DNA of 45,659 bases from Chloroflexota bacterium (GCA_019247515.1 JAFAOS010000540.1:1-45659); one strand, 5' to 3'; shown: positions 16,792 to 25,314, counted from the first letter of the stretch. The notes: a model not told the origin generated them from the sequence alone. Made by a program: numbers and translations.

Positions 16792-16807
16792 ACACAAGTC
16801 GCTGACA

Positions 16808-16813
16808 TAACCT
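16808..16813 (+). promoter_or_regulatory. -10-like box TAACCT, leaderless-type
   Basis: TAACCT is followed by 6 bases (GGGGTC) and the ATG at 16820. The spacing matches the other leaderless-looking starts in this window, though GGGG could also serve as a weak ribosome-binding site. Confidence 0.3.
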
Positions 16814-16819
16814 GGGGTC

Positions 16820-17818
16820 ATGACGGTTGAAGCTACGCGATCGGCGCGGATCGAGCCTGGGCCCGACGACTGCATTCAGATGTATCGCCAGATGGTGTTG
16901 ATCCGCCACTTCGAGGAGGTGGCGCTGAAACTCCGCCAGGCGGGTTCGATTCACGGCGTGGTGCACCCGTATAGTGGCGAAGAGGCGATCGCCGTCGGCG
17001 TGTGTGCCAACTTGCGGACCACCGATCGCATCGTCAGCAACCACCGCGGCCACGGCCACTGCATCGCCAAAGGCGCCGACATCAAACGCATGATGGCGGA
17101 GCTTTTCGGACGGAGCGACGGTTACTGCCGCGGCAAAGGCGGCTCGATGCACATCGCCGACTTCGACGTGGGCATGCTTGGCGCCAACGGCATCGTCGGC
17201 GCCGGCCTGCCGATCGCGGCCGGAGCGGCCGTCGCCGCCCAGCTCGACGGGAGTGACGCCGTCGCGGTCGGTTTCTTCGGCGACGGCGCGACCGGCGAGG
17301 GCCCATTTCACGAATCACTCAACATCTCTGCGCTGTTCAAGCTGCCGGTGATCTGGGTCTGCGAGAACAACCAGTTCGCGGGCGACACGCCGGTCGCCAG
17401 CGGCCTTGCGGCGCGCAACGTCGCGGACCTCGCCGCCGGCTACGGTATTCGGGGTGAGGTCGTCGATGGCAACGACGTGCTCGCGGTCTATTCGGCGGCG
17501 TACGCGGCGGTGGGCCGCGCCAGGTCCGGCGGCGGTCCAAGTCTGCTGGAGTGCAAGACGTGGCGCCACCACGTGCACGCGGTGCGCGAGGTTCCACCCC
17601 CCGACCGACGGCCGGCCGAGCTCAAAGCCGAGTGGGAAGCGCGCGATCCGATACCAGCATTTGAGCACTACCTGCGGGAGCGCGGCGTCCTGAACGCCGA
17701 TCAGATGGCGGATTTTCAGCTGTCTGTGGACCATAGCCTGGAGGAGGCCGTGGCGTTCGCGGAGGCGAGTCCCTACCCCGCTCCCGAGGAAGCGCTCGAC
17801 GACGTCTTCGCCGCTTGA
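16820..17818 (+). CDS. 2-oxoacid/acetoin dehydrogenase E1 component, alpha subunit
   Basis: A 332-residue TPP-dependent E1 alpha subunit of the pyruvate/acetoin/branched-chain 2-oxoacid dehydrogenase family. The TPP motif G154-DGATGEGPFHESLN continues to WVCENN about 30 residues later. Upstream are the typical RGHGHCIAKG and RGKGGSMHIAD (phospholipid-loop) segments and HPYSGEEAIAVG. Length is normal. It is followed by the beta subunit after 28 bases with an AAGGAG before that ATG. No E2 or E3 gene lies in the window, so the lipoyl partner must be elsewhere or the pair acts alone. Acetoin versus pyruvate specificity cannot be decided; the lack of nearby acoR/acoC genes leaves it open. Confidence 0.9.
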   Translation: MTVEATRSARIEPGPDDCIQMYRQMVLIRHFEEVALKLRQAGSIHGVVHPYSGEEAIAVGVCANLRTTDRIVSNHRGHGHCIAKGADIKRMMAELFGRSDGYCRGKGGSMHIADFDVGMLGANGIVGAGLPIAAGAAVAAQLDGSDAVAVGFFGDGATGEGPFHESLNISALFKLPVIWVCENNQFAGDTPVASGLAARNVADLAAGYGIRGEVVDGNDVLAVYSAAYAAVGRARSGGGPSLLECKTWRHHVHAVREVPPPDRRPAELKAEWEARDPIPAFEHYLRERGVLNADQMADFQLSVDHSLEEAVAFAEASPYPAPEEALDDVFAA

Positions 17819-17846
17819 GGGTGCTTTCCCCAGAAGGAGCTCACGC

Positions 17847-18806
17847 ATGACAAGACTCAGTTATGGCGCCGCGCTCGAATCAGCCCTGGCCGAAGAGATG
17901 CGCCGCGACGACCGCGTCTACACCATGGCGACCTCGCCTTCGCCGGCGCTGCTGGCCGAATACGGGCCGGCGCGCGTCAAACGCATGCCGATTTCCGAGG
18001 CGACCATGACCGGCATCGCCGTCGGTTCGGCCGGCTGCGGCTACCGGCCGGTGGTCCACTGGGGCTCGGTGACGTTCGCCTTCATGGCCTTCGACCAGGT
18101 AGTCAATCAGGCGTGCAAGATTCGGTACATGTTCGGCGGCCAGCGCGACTTTCCAATCGTGTTTCGCGCTCGATATGGCAATGGCACGCGTTCCGCCGCC
18201 CAGCATTCCCAGACCGGGTACGCGCTGTACGCGCATCTCGCGGGTCTCAAGGTCGCGCTGCCGTCCAGCCCGGCCGACGCCCACGGTTTGTTGAAGAGCG
18301 CGATCCGCGATAACAATCCCGTCGTCGTCTTCGAGGCCGGTCGCAGCGATTCACTCGAAGAGGACGTGGAGGATGGCGACACGCTGGTCCCGATTGGCCT
18401 CGCGTCGGTCAAGCGACCCGGAACGGATGTGACGGTGGTGGCACTGGGCTATATGGTGGTGCCCGCGCTCGCCGCGGCGGAAGAATTGACCCGCGAGGGA
18501 ACCTCTGTCGAAGTCATCGACCCGCGCACCCTGGTACCGCTCGACGTCGAAACGATCCGCCAGTCGATTCGCAAGACCGGCCGTCTCGTCGTGGTCGACG
18601 AGTCCGCGCCCGTGTGCTCGATGGCCTCCGAGATCGCCACGGTGGTGGCGGAGGACTGGGAGAGCTGCCGGATGCTGCGAGCCCCGGTGCGCCGCCTGTG
18701 TATGCCGGCGGTCCCGGTGCCGTTCAGCCCGCCGCTCGAGGATTTCGTGCTGCCGGATCAGTCTCGGATCGTCTCCACGATCCGTGAGCTGCTCGACTAC
18801 ACCTGA
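17847..18806 (+). CDS. 2-oxoacid/acetoin dehydrogenase E1 component, beta subunit
   Basis: A 319-residue transketolase-like beta subunit that completes the E1 heterotetramer. The cofactor-activating Glu is E51 in PISEATMTG and a catalytic-site His is H120 in AAQHSQ. The C-terminal transketolase domain (about 195-319) contains EVIDPRTLVPLD, as expected. The usual GEDVG...GGVF stretch near residue 30 is replaced by MATSPSPALLAEYGPARV, a shorter form. An AAGGAG lies ahead of the ATG. It forms a clear two-gene unit with the alpha subunit; the VOC gene 15 bases downstream may belong to the same transcript. Confidence 0.9.
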   Translation: MTRLSYGAALESALAEEMRRDDRVYTMATSPSPALLAEYGPARVKRMPISEATMTGIAVGSAGCGYRPVVHWGSVTFAFMAFDQVVNQACKIRYMFGGQRDFPIVFRARYGNGTRSAAQHSQTGYALYAHLAGLKVALPSSPADAHGLLKSAIRDNNPVVVFEAGRSDSLEEDVEDGDTLVPIGLASVKRPGTDVTVVALGYMVVPALAAAEELTREGTSVEVIDPRTLVPLDVETIRQSIRKTGRLVVVDESAPVCSMASEIATVVAEDWESCRMLRAPVRRLCMPAVPVPFSPPLEDFVLPDQSRIVSTIRELLDYT

Positions 18807-18821
18807 GCTGGGACTAATGCC

Positions 18822-19274
18822 ATGCCTGAAAGCTTCTCTCTCACGGCAAACCACGTCGGCCTCACGGTGAGCGATCTCGGACGTTCGGCCGCGTTCTATC
18901 GGGATGTGCTCGGCTTCCACGTCGCCTACGAACGCGGCGAGGTGACCGCGGAGTATATGCCGCGGCTGGTCGGCATTCCGGGCGTGCGTTTGAAGATCGT
19001 TGGGCTCGACGTGCCCGGACTCCACCTGGATCTGATCGAGTACATCGAGCCAAAGGGCGCCGCAACGGCCGGCTCGACCTCCGACACGGGCAACCTCCAC
19101 ATCGGCTTCACGGTCGACGACCTCTGGGAGGCGTACCGGCATCTGTCCGCGGCTGGTGTGCGCTTCAAATCTGAGCCGGTGAGCCCGACGACAGGACCGA
19201 ACAAGGGAGGTTGGGCAGTCTATTTCCTCGACCCGGATGGCGTCACGCTGGAGATGATCCAGCGCGCCGCCTAG
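18822..19274 (+). CDS. VOC-superfamily metalloprotein (glyoxalase/dioxygenase-like)
   Basis: A 150-residue protein with the two beta-alpha-beta-beta-beta modules of the vicinal-oxygen-chelate fold. The metal ligands expected for the family are visible: H11 in NHVGLTVSDL, Glu in LDLIEY, His in LHIGFTVDD and Glu in VTLEMIQ. It resembles methylmalonyl-CoA epimerase or lactoylglutathione-lyase-like members, but the reaction cannot be deduced. It lies 15 bases after the E1 beta gene and converges with the LLM oxidoreductase, leaving only 6 bases between the stops. Confidence 0.82.
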   Translation: MPESFSLTANHVGLTVSDLGRSAAFYRDVLGFHVAYERGEVTAEYMPRLVGIPGVRLKIVGLDVPGLHLDLIEYIEPKGAATAGSTSDTGNLHIGFTVDDLWEAYRHLSAAGVRFKSEPVSPTTGPNKGGWAVYFLDPDGVTLEMIQRAA

Positions 19275-19280
19275 GTCCAG

Positions 19281-20165
19281 CTACACGCGGGCGCTCACCT
19301 CCTCGGCGAATCGCCGCATCTCGGCCAGGTTGGTCTCGAGATCGTGCGCGCCGAAATACAGCACCATCTCACTGGCGCCAGCCGCGGCGTAGGCCTGGAT
19401 GCGGTCGACGATCTCCTCGCGTGAGCCCGACAACTGCGCCTGGGTAAGTCCACGAGCGGTGCGTTGTTCAGGTAGTTTGCGGCCAACCGCCGTCGGCAGG
19501 CGAACCGAGCCGACCACCTGGCGCTCGTTGGCCAACGCACGGATCGTCTGCATGCCGGCCGCGAACTCCTCGACCGTGGTGCCCGTCGCGTGCCAACCGT
19601 CGCACAGCGTCGCCGCGCGCCGCAGCGCCGCGCGGCTGCCGCCGCCGAGCCAGATCGGCGGCCCGCCGCGTTGGACCGGTCGCGGCCGGAAGCTCACATC
19701 GGCAACGTGGACGTACTGGCCCTCGATCCGCGGATCGGGCTCCGACCACAGCGTGCGCAACGCCTGGATGTACTCGTCGAGTCGGCGGCCCCGATTGTGA
19801 AAGTTGGCGCCCAGAAAGCCGAACTCCCGCTCGTTCCAGCCGGCGCCCACGCCGAGGATCAGTCGGCCGTTGCTGAGCACGTCCAGCGTCGCCGCCTGTT
19901 TGGCCAGGAGCACCGGCTCGCGCTGCGGTAGCACGATGACCGACGTGCCGAGCCGAATGCGCTCGGTAATCGCGGCGACGTAGCCCAGGGTCATGGCGGC
20001 TTCCAGGATGGTCCCGTAGGGCTCGGGCTGATCGGCGGCCATGAGGACGTGGTCTGTCGTCCAGAGCGACTCGTAGCCGAGGGCTTCTGCTTCTCGGCCG
20101 AGCGTAAGGACGGCTTCACGAGTAGCGAGGCGGCTGAAGTGTGGGAGCGCAATGCCGAATTGCAT
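19281..20165 (-). CDS. LLM-class flavin/F420-dependent oxidoreductase
   Basis: A 294-residue luciferase-like TIM-barrel oxidoreductase, probably using reduced deazaflavin F420 or FMN. Family marks: MQFGIALPHF at the start, AEALGYESLWTTDHV, IRLGTSVIVLPQREPVLLAKQAATLDVLSNGRLILGVGAGW (split here only for reading), and PIWLGGGSRAALRRAA. The ATG at 20163-20165 was chosen because the first beta-strand begins there; the frame stays open 102 bases further upstream, across the operator. It diverges from the DeoR regulator, and the operator at 20198 lies between them. It may therefore be under the same control, although its link to rhamnose metabolism is unclear. Confidence 0.85.
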   Translation of the reverse strand: MQFGIALPHFSRLATREAVLTLGREAEALGYESLWTTDHVLMAADQPEPYGTILEAAMTLGYVAAITERIRLGTSVIVLPQREPVLLAKQAATLDVLSNGRLILGVGAGWNEREFGFLGANFHNRGRRLDEYIQALRTLWSEPDPRIEGQYVHVADVSFRPRPVQRGGPPIWLGGGSRAALRRAATLCDGWHATGTTVEEFAAGMQTIRALANERQVVGSVRLPTAVGRKLPEQRTARGLTQAQLSGSREEIVDRIQAYAAAGASEMVLYFGAHDLETNLAEMRRFAEEVSARV

Positions 20166-20197
20166 GATCACGATGGATGGTACGCAAGCGCGGCGTG

Positions 20198-20236
20198 CTT
20201 TCGAAATTGACGCGAAAGCAAAAGCAATCGTAAGGT
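20198..20236 (+). promoter_or_regulatory. Putative DeoR operator and leaderless promoter for the regulator gene
   Basis: An inverted repeat CTTTCG (20198-20203), 9-base spacer, CGAAAG (20213-20218) overlaps a promoter-like pair TTGACG (20207-20212), 18 bases, TAAGGT (20231-20236). The ATG follows 8 bases later, so the transcript would be nearly leaderless. Related sequences lie at 21058 and 23223. This layout fits autorepression by the DeoR protein (inference); the LLM gene lies on the other side. Confidence 0.6.
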
Positions 20237-20244
20237 TGGCGCGC

Positions 20245-21030
20245 ATGACTGCCGCCGTGTTGGCCACCGCCGAGCGCCGCCAGCGTATTCTCGGGCTGGC
20301 CCAGGCGCGGGGTCAGGTGCTGGTCACCGACCTGAGCGATGCATTCGGCGTCTCGGAGGTCACCATCCGTGGCGACCTGACTTCGCTGGCCCGCCGCGGC
20401 CTGCTGATCCGCACCCACGGCGGCGCGCTGCTCCCCGAGCGCGCCCCGGTCGAGCTGGCCTTCGCCACACGCGAGGTGAGCAACGTCGAGCTGAAGCGGC
20501 GCATCGGCCTCGCCGCCGCGGACCTGGTGCTCGACGGGCAGTCGGTCGTGCTCGACGCGAGCACCACCGCCCTGCAGCTCGCCGGCGCTCTGCGCTCGCA
20601 GGCCGGCCGACACGACGTGACCGTCATCACCAACGGCGTTCAAACGGCGCTCGCGCTGCTAGACGCGCCGGGCATCAGCACGATTCTCACCGGCGGTCAG
20701 CTGCGGGCAACGGCCGTCTCGCTGACGGGCGCACTCGCATCGGACCTGCTGGGACGGGTGCACGCGGCGGTCGGGTTTTTCGGCGCGATTGGATTGACCG
20801 TCAGCCACGGCCTCACCGATGTCAACCTGCAGGAGATCGAGATGAAGGCGGCCATGGCCGCGGTGTGCGAACGGGTGGTCGCGCTGGTCGATCACACCAA
20901 GCTGGGCCAGGTGGGACTGGCAACCTTCGCGCCCGTGGCGATGTTGTCGCTGGTGATCACCGACCAGGCAGCCGATCCCGAGCAGGTGGCTACGCTGAGA
21001 GCCGCCGGCGTCGAAGTCTGTCTCGTCTAG
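20245..21030 (+). CDS. DeoR-family transcriptional regulator, probable rhamnose-locus repressor
   Basis: A 261-residue repressor. The N-terminal DeoR helix-turn-helix (ERRQRILGLAQARGQVLVTD, then VSEVTIRGDLTSLARRGLL, about 10-55) ends in the family's RTHGGAL. The C-terminal sugar-phosphate-sensing domain shows VVLDASTTALQLA, TVITNGVQTA, ILTGGQLR and DHTKLG, all characteristic. The ATG at 20245 starts just before the HTH; the frame is open upstream but would run through its own operator. Rhamnose regulators of this family are known (RhaR of Rhizobium leguminosarum and of Bacillus subtilis). With the aldolase 80 bases downstream and three matching operators, control of the rhamnose genes is the best reading. 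Confidence 0.88.
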   Translation: MTAAVLATAERRQRILGLAQARGQVLVTDLSDAFGVSEVTIRGDLTSLARRGLLIRTHGGALLPERAPVELAFATREVSNVELKRRIGLAAADLVLDGQSVVLDASTTALQLAGALRSQAGRHDVTVITNGVQTALALLDAPGISTILTGGQLRATAVSLTGALASDLLGRVHAAVGFFGAIGLTVSHGLTDVNLQEIEMKAAMAAVCERVVALVDHTKLGQVGLATFAPVAMLSLVITDQAADPEQVATLRAAGVEVCLV

Positions 21031-21057
21031 CGCGCGAAACAGGAAAAATGCTGCACC

Positions 21058-21095
21058 CTTTCGAATTGACAGCAATCGAAAGACGGTCGTAACGT
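21058..21095 (+). promoter_or_regulatory. Putative DeoR operator and promoter of the aldolase/dehydrogenase gene
   Basis: A perfect 7-base inverted repeat, CTTTCGA (21058-21064) and TCGAAAG (21076-21082), separated by 11 bases. It covers TTGACA (21066-21071), which is 18 bases from TAACGT (21090-21095). The ATG is at 21111. A bound repressor would block the -35 region. Confidence 0.65.
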
Positions 21096-21110
21096 AGCGG
21101 CCGGCCGGCA

Positions 21111-23162
21111 ATGACGTTCCCCATCCTGCCGCCTGCCAACCTCTGGAGCGCCGAGCGCGCCAGCCAGATGAGCGCGCTCGAGGTGCTGGCATACCGCTCG
21201 AACCTGCTCGGCGCCGACCGCTCCGTGGCCAACTGGGGCGGCGGCAACACGTCGTGCAAGACGACCGAGATCGACTTCCGCGAGCGACCGACGCGCGTCC
21301 TGTGGGTCAAGGGCTCCGGCTCAGACCTGGCCACCATTCGACCTGACCAGTTCACGGCGCTGCGGTTGGACGACGTCCTGCCGCTGGTGGAGCGTGCCGC
21401 GATGAGCGACGAAGACCTGGTCGAGTATTACGCGCACGCGGTGTTGCGCCCCGGCCAGCCGCGGGCTTCGATCGAAACGCCACTGCACAGCATGCTGCCA
21501 CTCGAGCACGTCGATCACACTCATCCGGATGCGATCATCGCCCTGTGCGCGGTGCCCGACGGTCGCGCGCTGGCGTGGCGGCTGTGGGGCGAGCACGCGA
21601 TCTGGATGGACTACGAGCGCCCCGGTTTCGCGCTCGGCAAGAAGATCGCCGCCGCGGTGCGCGAGCGGCCCGCGGCCGGCTGCGTGCTGATGGCCAAACA
21701 CGGGCTCGTGACCTGGGGCGATTCGCCGGACGCCTGCTACGCGAGCACTATCCGCACAATCGGCCTGGCCGCCGAAGCGCTCGCCGAGCACGCCGACGCC
21801 CGGCGGGTCTTTCCCATCTCGGCCTCCACTTCACGGCCAGTCGACCTGCCCGCAATCCTGCCGGCGCTGCGCGGGGCGGTCAGCCAGCGAACGCATATGG
21901 TGCTGCACCTCAACGCCAGCCAGCGCGCGTGTGACTTCGCGTCCCGGCCAGACCTGGCCCAGATCGCCGGCGCGGGGCCGGCGTGCCCCGACCATCTGGT
22001 GCACACAAAGCCCTGGCCGCTCGTGCTGTCTCCGGCCGTCAGCGCCGATTCGATCCGAGAGAGCGTCGCGATGTTCGAACGCCGCTATGCCGAGTATGTC
22101 GAGTCAGCTGGTGGGGGTCGAGCCGACGGCCTGCTGGACCCGTCGCCGCGCGTCATCCTCGTGCCGGGCGTGGGCGTGATCACCACGGGTCTGGATGCCA
22201 GCCGGGCGGCCATTGCGGGTGCGCTGTACGAGCGGGCCATCGCGGTTCTGTCCGCGACCGCCGGACTGGGCGGCTTTGCGGCGCTCAGCGCGCACGAGGC
22301 GTACCAGGTCGAGTACTGGCCGATGGAGTTGTACAAGCTGCGCCAGGCCGGCTCGCCTCCCGAGCTGGCGGGTCGCGTCGCGCTGGTCACCGGCGCCGCA
22401 TCCGGAATCGGGCGGGCCATCGCTCGGCGCCTGGCCGCGGCCGGCGCCCACGTGGTCGTGGCCGACCGTAACGCCGAGGGCGCGTCGCGGGTCGCCGACG
22501 AGCTGTCGCGCGCGCATGGCGAGCTGCGGGGTTTCGCCACGGCGCTCGACGTCACTGACGAGGCCGCCGTTCGGCGCGGGTTCCAGGACACGGTGCTGAC
22601 CTATGGCGGATTGGACATCGTGGTCTCGAACGCCGGCATCTCAACGTCCAGCCCAATCGAGGCGACGTCGCTCGACGAGTGGAACCTCAATCTCGGCGTG
22701 CTCGGCACCGGCTACTTCCTGGTTGCGCGCGAAGCCTTCAGGCTCCTGCGGCAGCAGGGGCGGGGCGGCAGCGTCATCTTCATTGCCTCCAAGAATGGGC
22801 TCGTTGGCGGGCGCAACGCGGCGGCGTATTCGTCGGCCAAAGCGCTCGAGATCCACCTGGCGCGCTGCCTGGCCGAGGAAGGTGGCGCACTCGGCATCCG
22901 CGTGAATACGGTCAACCCGGACGCGGTGCTGCAGGGTTCGAGCATCTGGAATTCGAGCTGGCGCGAACAGCGCGCGCTGACCTATGGCATCCGTCCAGAC
23001 CAGCTCGAGGAGCACTACCGCGCGCGCACCACGCTGAAGGTCAACGTCGTGCCCGAAGACGTCGCGGAGGCGGTACTGTTCCTGGCGAGCGAGCGTGCCG
23101 CCAAATCGACCGGCAACATCATCAACGTGGACGGCGGCGTGCTCGCCGCCTATCCGCGCTGA
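21111..23162 (+). CDS. rhaEW: Bifunctional rhamnulose-1-phosphate aldolase/L-lactaldehyde dehydrogenase
   Basis: A 683-residue fusion. Residues about 1-410 are a class II aldolase/adducin-type domain that cleaves L-rhamnulose-1-P to dihydroxyacetone-P and L-lactaldehyde. Its zinc site is visible as HVDHTHPD (about 133) and KHGLVTWGD. Residues about 420-683 form a short-chain dehydrogenase with TGAASGIG (about 426), catalytic Ser in FIASKNG and Y573 in AAYSSAKA, ending in INVDGGVLAAYPR. The fusion is the known RhaEW (YuxG) type of Bacillus subtilis and Chloroflexus, where the dehydrogenase oxidises lactaldehyde. The length fits. Promoter and operator lie directly upstream, with no Shine-Dalgarno. 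Neither rhamnose isomerase nor rhamnulokinase is in the window. Confidence 0.92.
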   Translation: MTFPILPPANLWSAERASQMSALEVLAYRSNLLGADRSVANWGGGNTSCKTTEIDFRERPTRVLWVKGSGSDLATIRPDQFTALRLDDVLPLVERAAMSDEDLVEYYAHAVLRPGQPRASIETPLHSMLPLEHVDHTHPDAIIALCAVPDGRALAWRLWGEHAIWMDYERPGFALGKKIAAAVRERPAAGCVLMAKHGLVTWGDSPDACYASTIRTIGLAAEALAEHADARRVFPISASTSRPVDLPAILPALRGAVSQRTHMVLHLNASQRACDFASRPDLAQIAGAGPACPDHLVHTKPWPLVLSPAVSADSIRESVAMFERRYAEYVESAGGGRADGLLDPSPRVILVPGVGVITTGLDASRAAIAGALYERAIAVLSATAGLGGFAALSAHEAYQVEYWPMELYKLRQAGSPPELAGRVALVTGAASGIGRAIARRLAAAGAHVVVADRNAEGASRVADELSRAHGELRGFATALDVTDEAAVRRGFQDTVLTYGGLDIVVSNAGISTSSPIEATSLDEWNLNLGVLGTGYFLVAREAFRLLRQQGRGGSVIFIASKNGLVGGRNAAAYSSAKALEIHLARCLAEEGGALGIRVNTVNPDAVLQGSSIWNSSWREQRALTYGIRPDQLEEHYRARTTLKVNVVPEDVAEAVLFLASERAAKSTGNIINVDGGVLAAYPR

Positions 23163-23171
23163 CCAACAGAC

Positions 23172-23206
23172 CTCCCTCTCCCCTGGGAGAGGGCTGGGGT
23201 GAGGGG
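23172..23206 (+). repeat. Dispersed GC-rich hairpin repeat, copy 1
   Basis: CCCTCTCC and GGAGAGGG arms with a 4-base loop, followed by GGGGTGAGGGG. It sits just after the aldolase stop and before the next promoter, where it could end transcription. A near-identical 35-base copy is at 36541-36575. Confidence 0.7.
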
Positions 23207-23222
23207 CATCGCATTACGACTC

Positions 23223-23283
23223 CTTTCGAAATCGTCGCAATCGCAAACAGCCGCTTGACAACCGAAAGGCCGCGACATAGCGT
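23223..23283 (+). promoter_or_regulatory. Putative DeoR operator and promoter of the Dpp-type operon
   Basis: CTTTCGAAAT at 23223-23232 matches the regulator's own operator. A CGAAAG at 23263-23268 lies beside the -35 TTGACA (23255-23260), followed after 17 bases by TAGCGT (23278-23283). The CTTTCG/CGAAAG arms are farther apart than at the other two sites. GCAATCG (23237-23243) is shared with the other two sites. The start ATG at 23323 has a GGGAGGG Shine-Dalgarno. Confidence 0.5.
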
Positions 23284-23322
23284 GAGCCGGGTCGCGACCT
23301 ACTTGCCAGGGAGGGTTCGGCC

Positions 23323-25314
23323 ATGGCCGGCTTCGTTACTCGTCGCGCGTTCCTGAGGGGCATCATCGCCGCAGGCACCGGCCTGGCGGTCGTTCCGCTG
23401 CTGGACGCGGCCAGCGCGGCTGCCCAGCCGGTCACCGGACTGGCCGACCTGCCCCCGCAGCTTCGACTCGCGCAGATTGGCGGCGGCTCGCAGCTGCCGG
23501 TAAACGTCCCGCGCGAGCAGGTGTATGTGGCAGACCAGATCTTCCGCTACAGCGTCGCCAACAACTTCAACCTGTTCGTCCCCAACGGTCCGCCCAACCC
23601 GACCCGTCAGGGCCTGGTCTTCGATTCCCTGTGGTACCTGGACCAGAACTCCGGCCAGTGGATCAACTCGCTGGCTTCCGACAAGCCCACCTACAGTCCG
23701 GACTGGACCCAGATGACCGTACCGTTGCGGCAGGGCATCATGTGGAGCGACGGCGTCGAGTTCACGTCCGACGACGTCGCCTTCACCGTCCAGTCGCTGA
23801 TGAATACGCCGGGCCTGTTCAACTCGGCCGAGATCAAGCTGTACGTCAAAGACGTCTCGGCGCCTGACAAGTACACGGTCGTGTTCAATCTCAACGAGCC
23901 GAACCCGCGTTTTCACACGTATTTCACCGTGCGCTACAACGCCGTGTACATCATGGCCAAGCACGTGTGGCAGAACGCGAGCGACCTGAATACGTTCACG
24001 AATTACCCGCCGGTGTCGCTCGGCGCCTACGTGGTCCAGGATGCCGACCCGAACGGCTTCTGGGAGCTGTTCAAGCTGCGTGACGACTGGCAAAATACGA
24101 CGCCCGGCCTGATCACCGGCAAGCCCGGCCCGACGTATCTGCTGACCATTTTCTACGGCGCCGGCCAGCAAAAGGTGATCGCCATGGCCCGCCACGACCT
24201 GGACGTGCTGTTCGACCTGGATTATGAAGCGTTCAAGCCGCTCATCGACGGCACGCCAACGGCGCGCTCGTGGTATCAGGATTTTCCGTGGGCCTACGCG
24301 AACGAGCTGGACACGCGCGTGTTCGGCTTCAACCACACCATGCCGCCCTACGACAACAAGGACGTCCGCTGGGCGCTGGCCCTGGCGCTCGACGTCGTCG
24401 GACTGCAGACCAACTACGTCGGCGGTGTGGCGAAGGTCACGCCCATTCCGATTCCCGCATCGCCGCTGCACATGAGCCTGTATCACGTTCCAATGCAGCC
24501 GTGGTTCCAGAGCCTGACGATCGACCTTGGGAACGGCGAAAGCTTCCAGCCGTACGATGCGGATGTTCCCAACAAGATCGCCGCGTGGGCCCAGCAGCAG
24601 GGCTATTCTGTTCCGTCTGACGCCGACGGGATACGTGAACGGTTCGGCGTTGGCTCCTGGAAATACGCGCCGGACGCCGCCACGAAGCTGCTCACGAAAA
24701 ACGGCTTCACGAAAACCAGCGACGGACACTGGCTCCTGCCGGATGGCACGCCGTGGAAGATCACGTTCATCGTGGCCCAGGACGAAAACGACGCGTATCG
24801 CCTGGCGCTCGGCGCGCAGGACCAGTGGAAGGCGTTCGGGATCGACGTGGAAGTCGACGCTCTGGAGCGCACGCCCTGGCAAACACGCCAGAACACGGGT
24901 GACTTCGTGGCCACCTCCGCCTGGGCGCAGTTCGCGGTCAATGCGACGGCCGACATCTGGCAGGGTCTGAACAGCGAGCACTCGCGCTTCTTCACGCCCA
25001 TCGGTCAGTCGGTGCAGGGCAATGGCAGCAGCAACCCCTGGCGCTTCAAGCTGCCGGAGCTCGATCCGATCATCGACCAGATGGGCAAGCTGTCGCCGGA
25101 CGATCCGCAGGTGCTGGACCTCGGCCGCCAGGCGATGCAGCTATGGGTCGAAAACATGCTGACGATTACCACCGTGAGCTTCAAGAAGTTCATCACGCAG
25201 GACCAGCAGTACTGGATGGGCTTCCCCACCGCCGAGAACCCCACGGTTCAGCCGCTGTACTGGTTCCAGGGTGGTCGCTTCATGTTCCCGCTGTTGACGC
25301 CAACGCCGCGCTGA
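23323..25314 (+). CDS. Dpp/Opp-type ABC substrate-binding protein (family 5, Tat signal)
   Basis: A 663-residue family-5 (peptide/nickel/oligosaccharide) binding protein. The N-terminus carries a twin-arginine signal (TRRAFLRG) and a likely cleavage site in ASAAAQ; there is no lipobox Cys, unlike the other binding proteins here. Family signatures: LRQGIMWSDGVEFTSDDVAF, NEPNPRF, and FGFNHTMPPYDNKDVRWALA. It heads a complete transporter operon (permeases at 25337 and 26335, ATPases at 27291 and 28291). Family-5 systems in Thermotogales and similar bacteria often import oligosaccharides. Given the GH78 gene downstream, rhamnosides or plant oligosaccharides are likely cargo (inference). Confidence 0.88.
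   Translation: MAGFVTRRAFLRGIIAAGTGLAVVPLLDAASAAAQPVTGLADLPPQLRLAQIGGGSQLPVNVPREQVYVADQIFRYSVANNFNLFVPNGPPNPTRQGLVFDSLWYLDQNSGQWINSLASDKPTYSPDWTQMTVPLRQGIMWSDGVEFTSDDVAFTVQSLMNTPGLFNSAEIKLYVKDVSAPDKYTVVFNLNEPNPRFHTYFTVRYNAVYIMAKHVWQNASDLNTFTNYPPVSLGAYVVQDADPNGFWELFKLRDDWQNTTPGLITGKPGPTYLLTIFYGAGQQKVIAMARHDLDVLFDLDYEAFKPLIDGTPTARSWYQDFPWAYANELDTRVFGFNHTMPPYDNKDVRWALALALDVVGLQTNYVGGVAKVTPIPIPASPLHMSLYHVPMQPWFQSLTIDLGNGESFQPYDADVPNKIAAWAQQQGYSVPSDADGIRERFGVGSWKYAPDAATKLLTKNGFTKTSDGHWLLPDGTPWKITFIVAQDENDAYRLALGAQDQWKAFGIDVEVDALERTPWQTRQNTGDFVATSAWAQFAVNATADIWQGLNSEHSRFFTPIGQSVQGNGSSNPWRFKLPELDPIIDQMGKLSPDDPQVLDLGRQAMQLWVENMLTITTVSFKKFITQDQQYWMGFPTAENPTVQPLYWFQGGRFMFPLLTPTPR

Noticed and set aside
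23299..24981. Long open frame on the minus strand
   Set aside because: It lies antisense to the clear family-5 binding protein; its translation shows no family motif and is rich in Arg/His/Val as expected of a GC-rich shadow frame.
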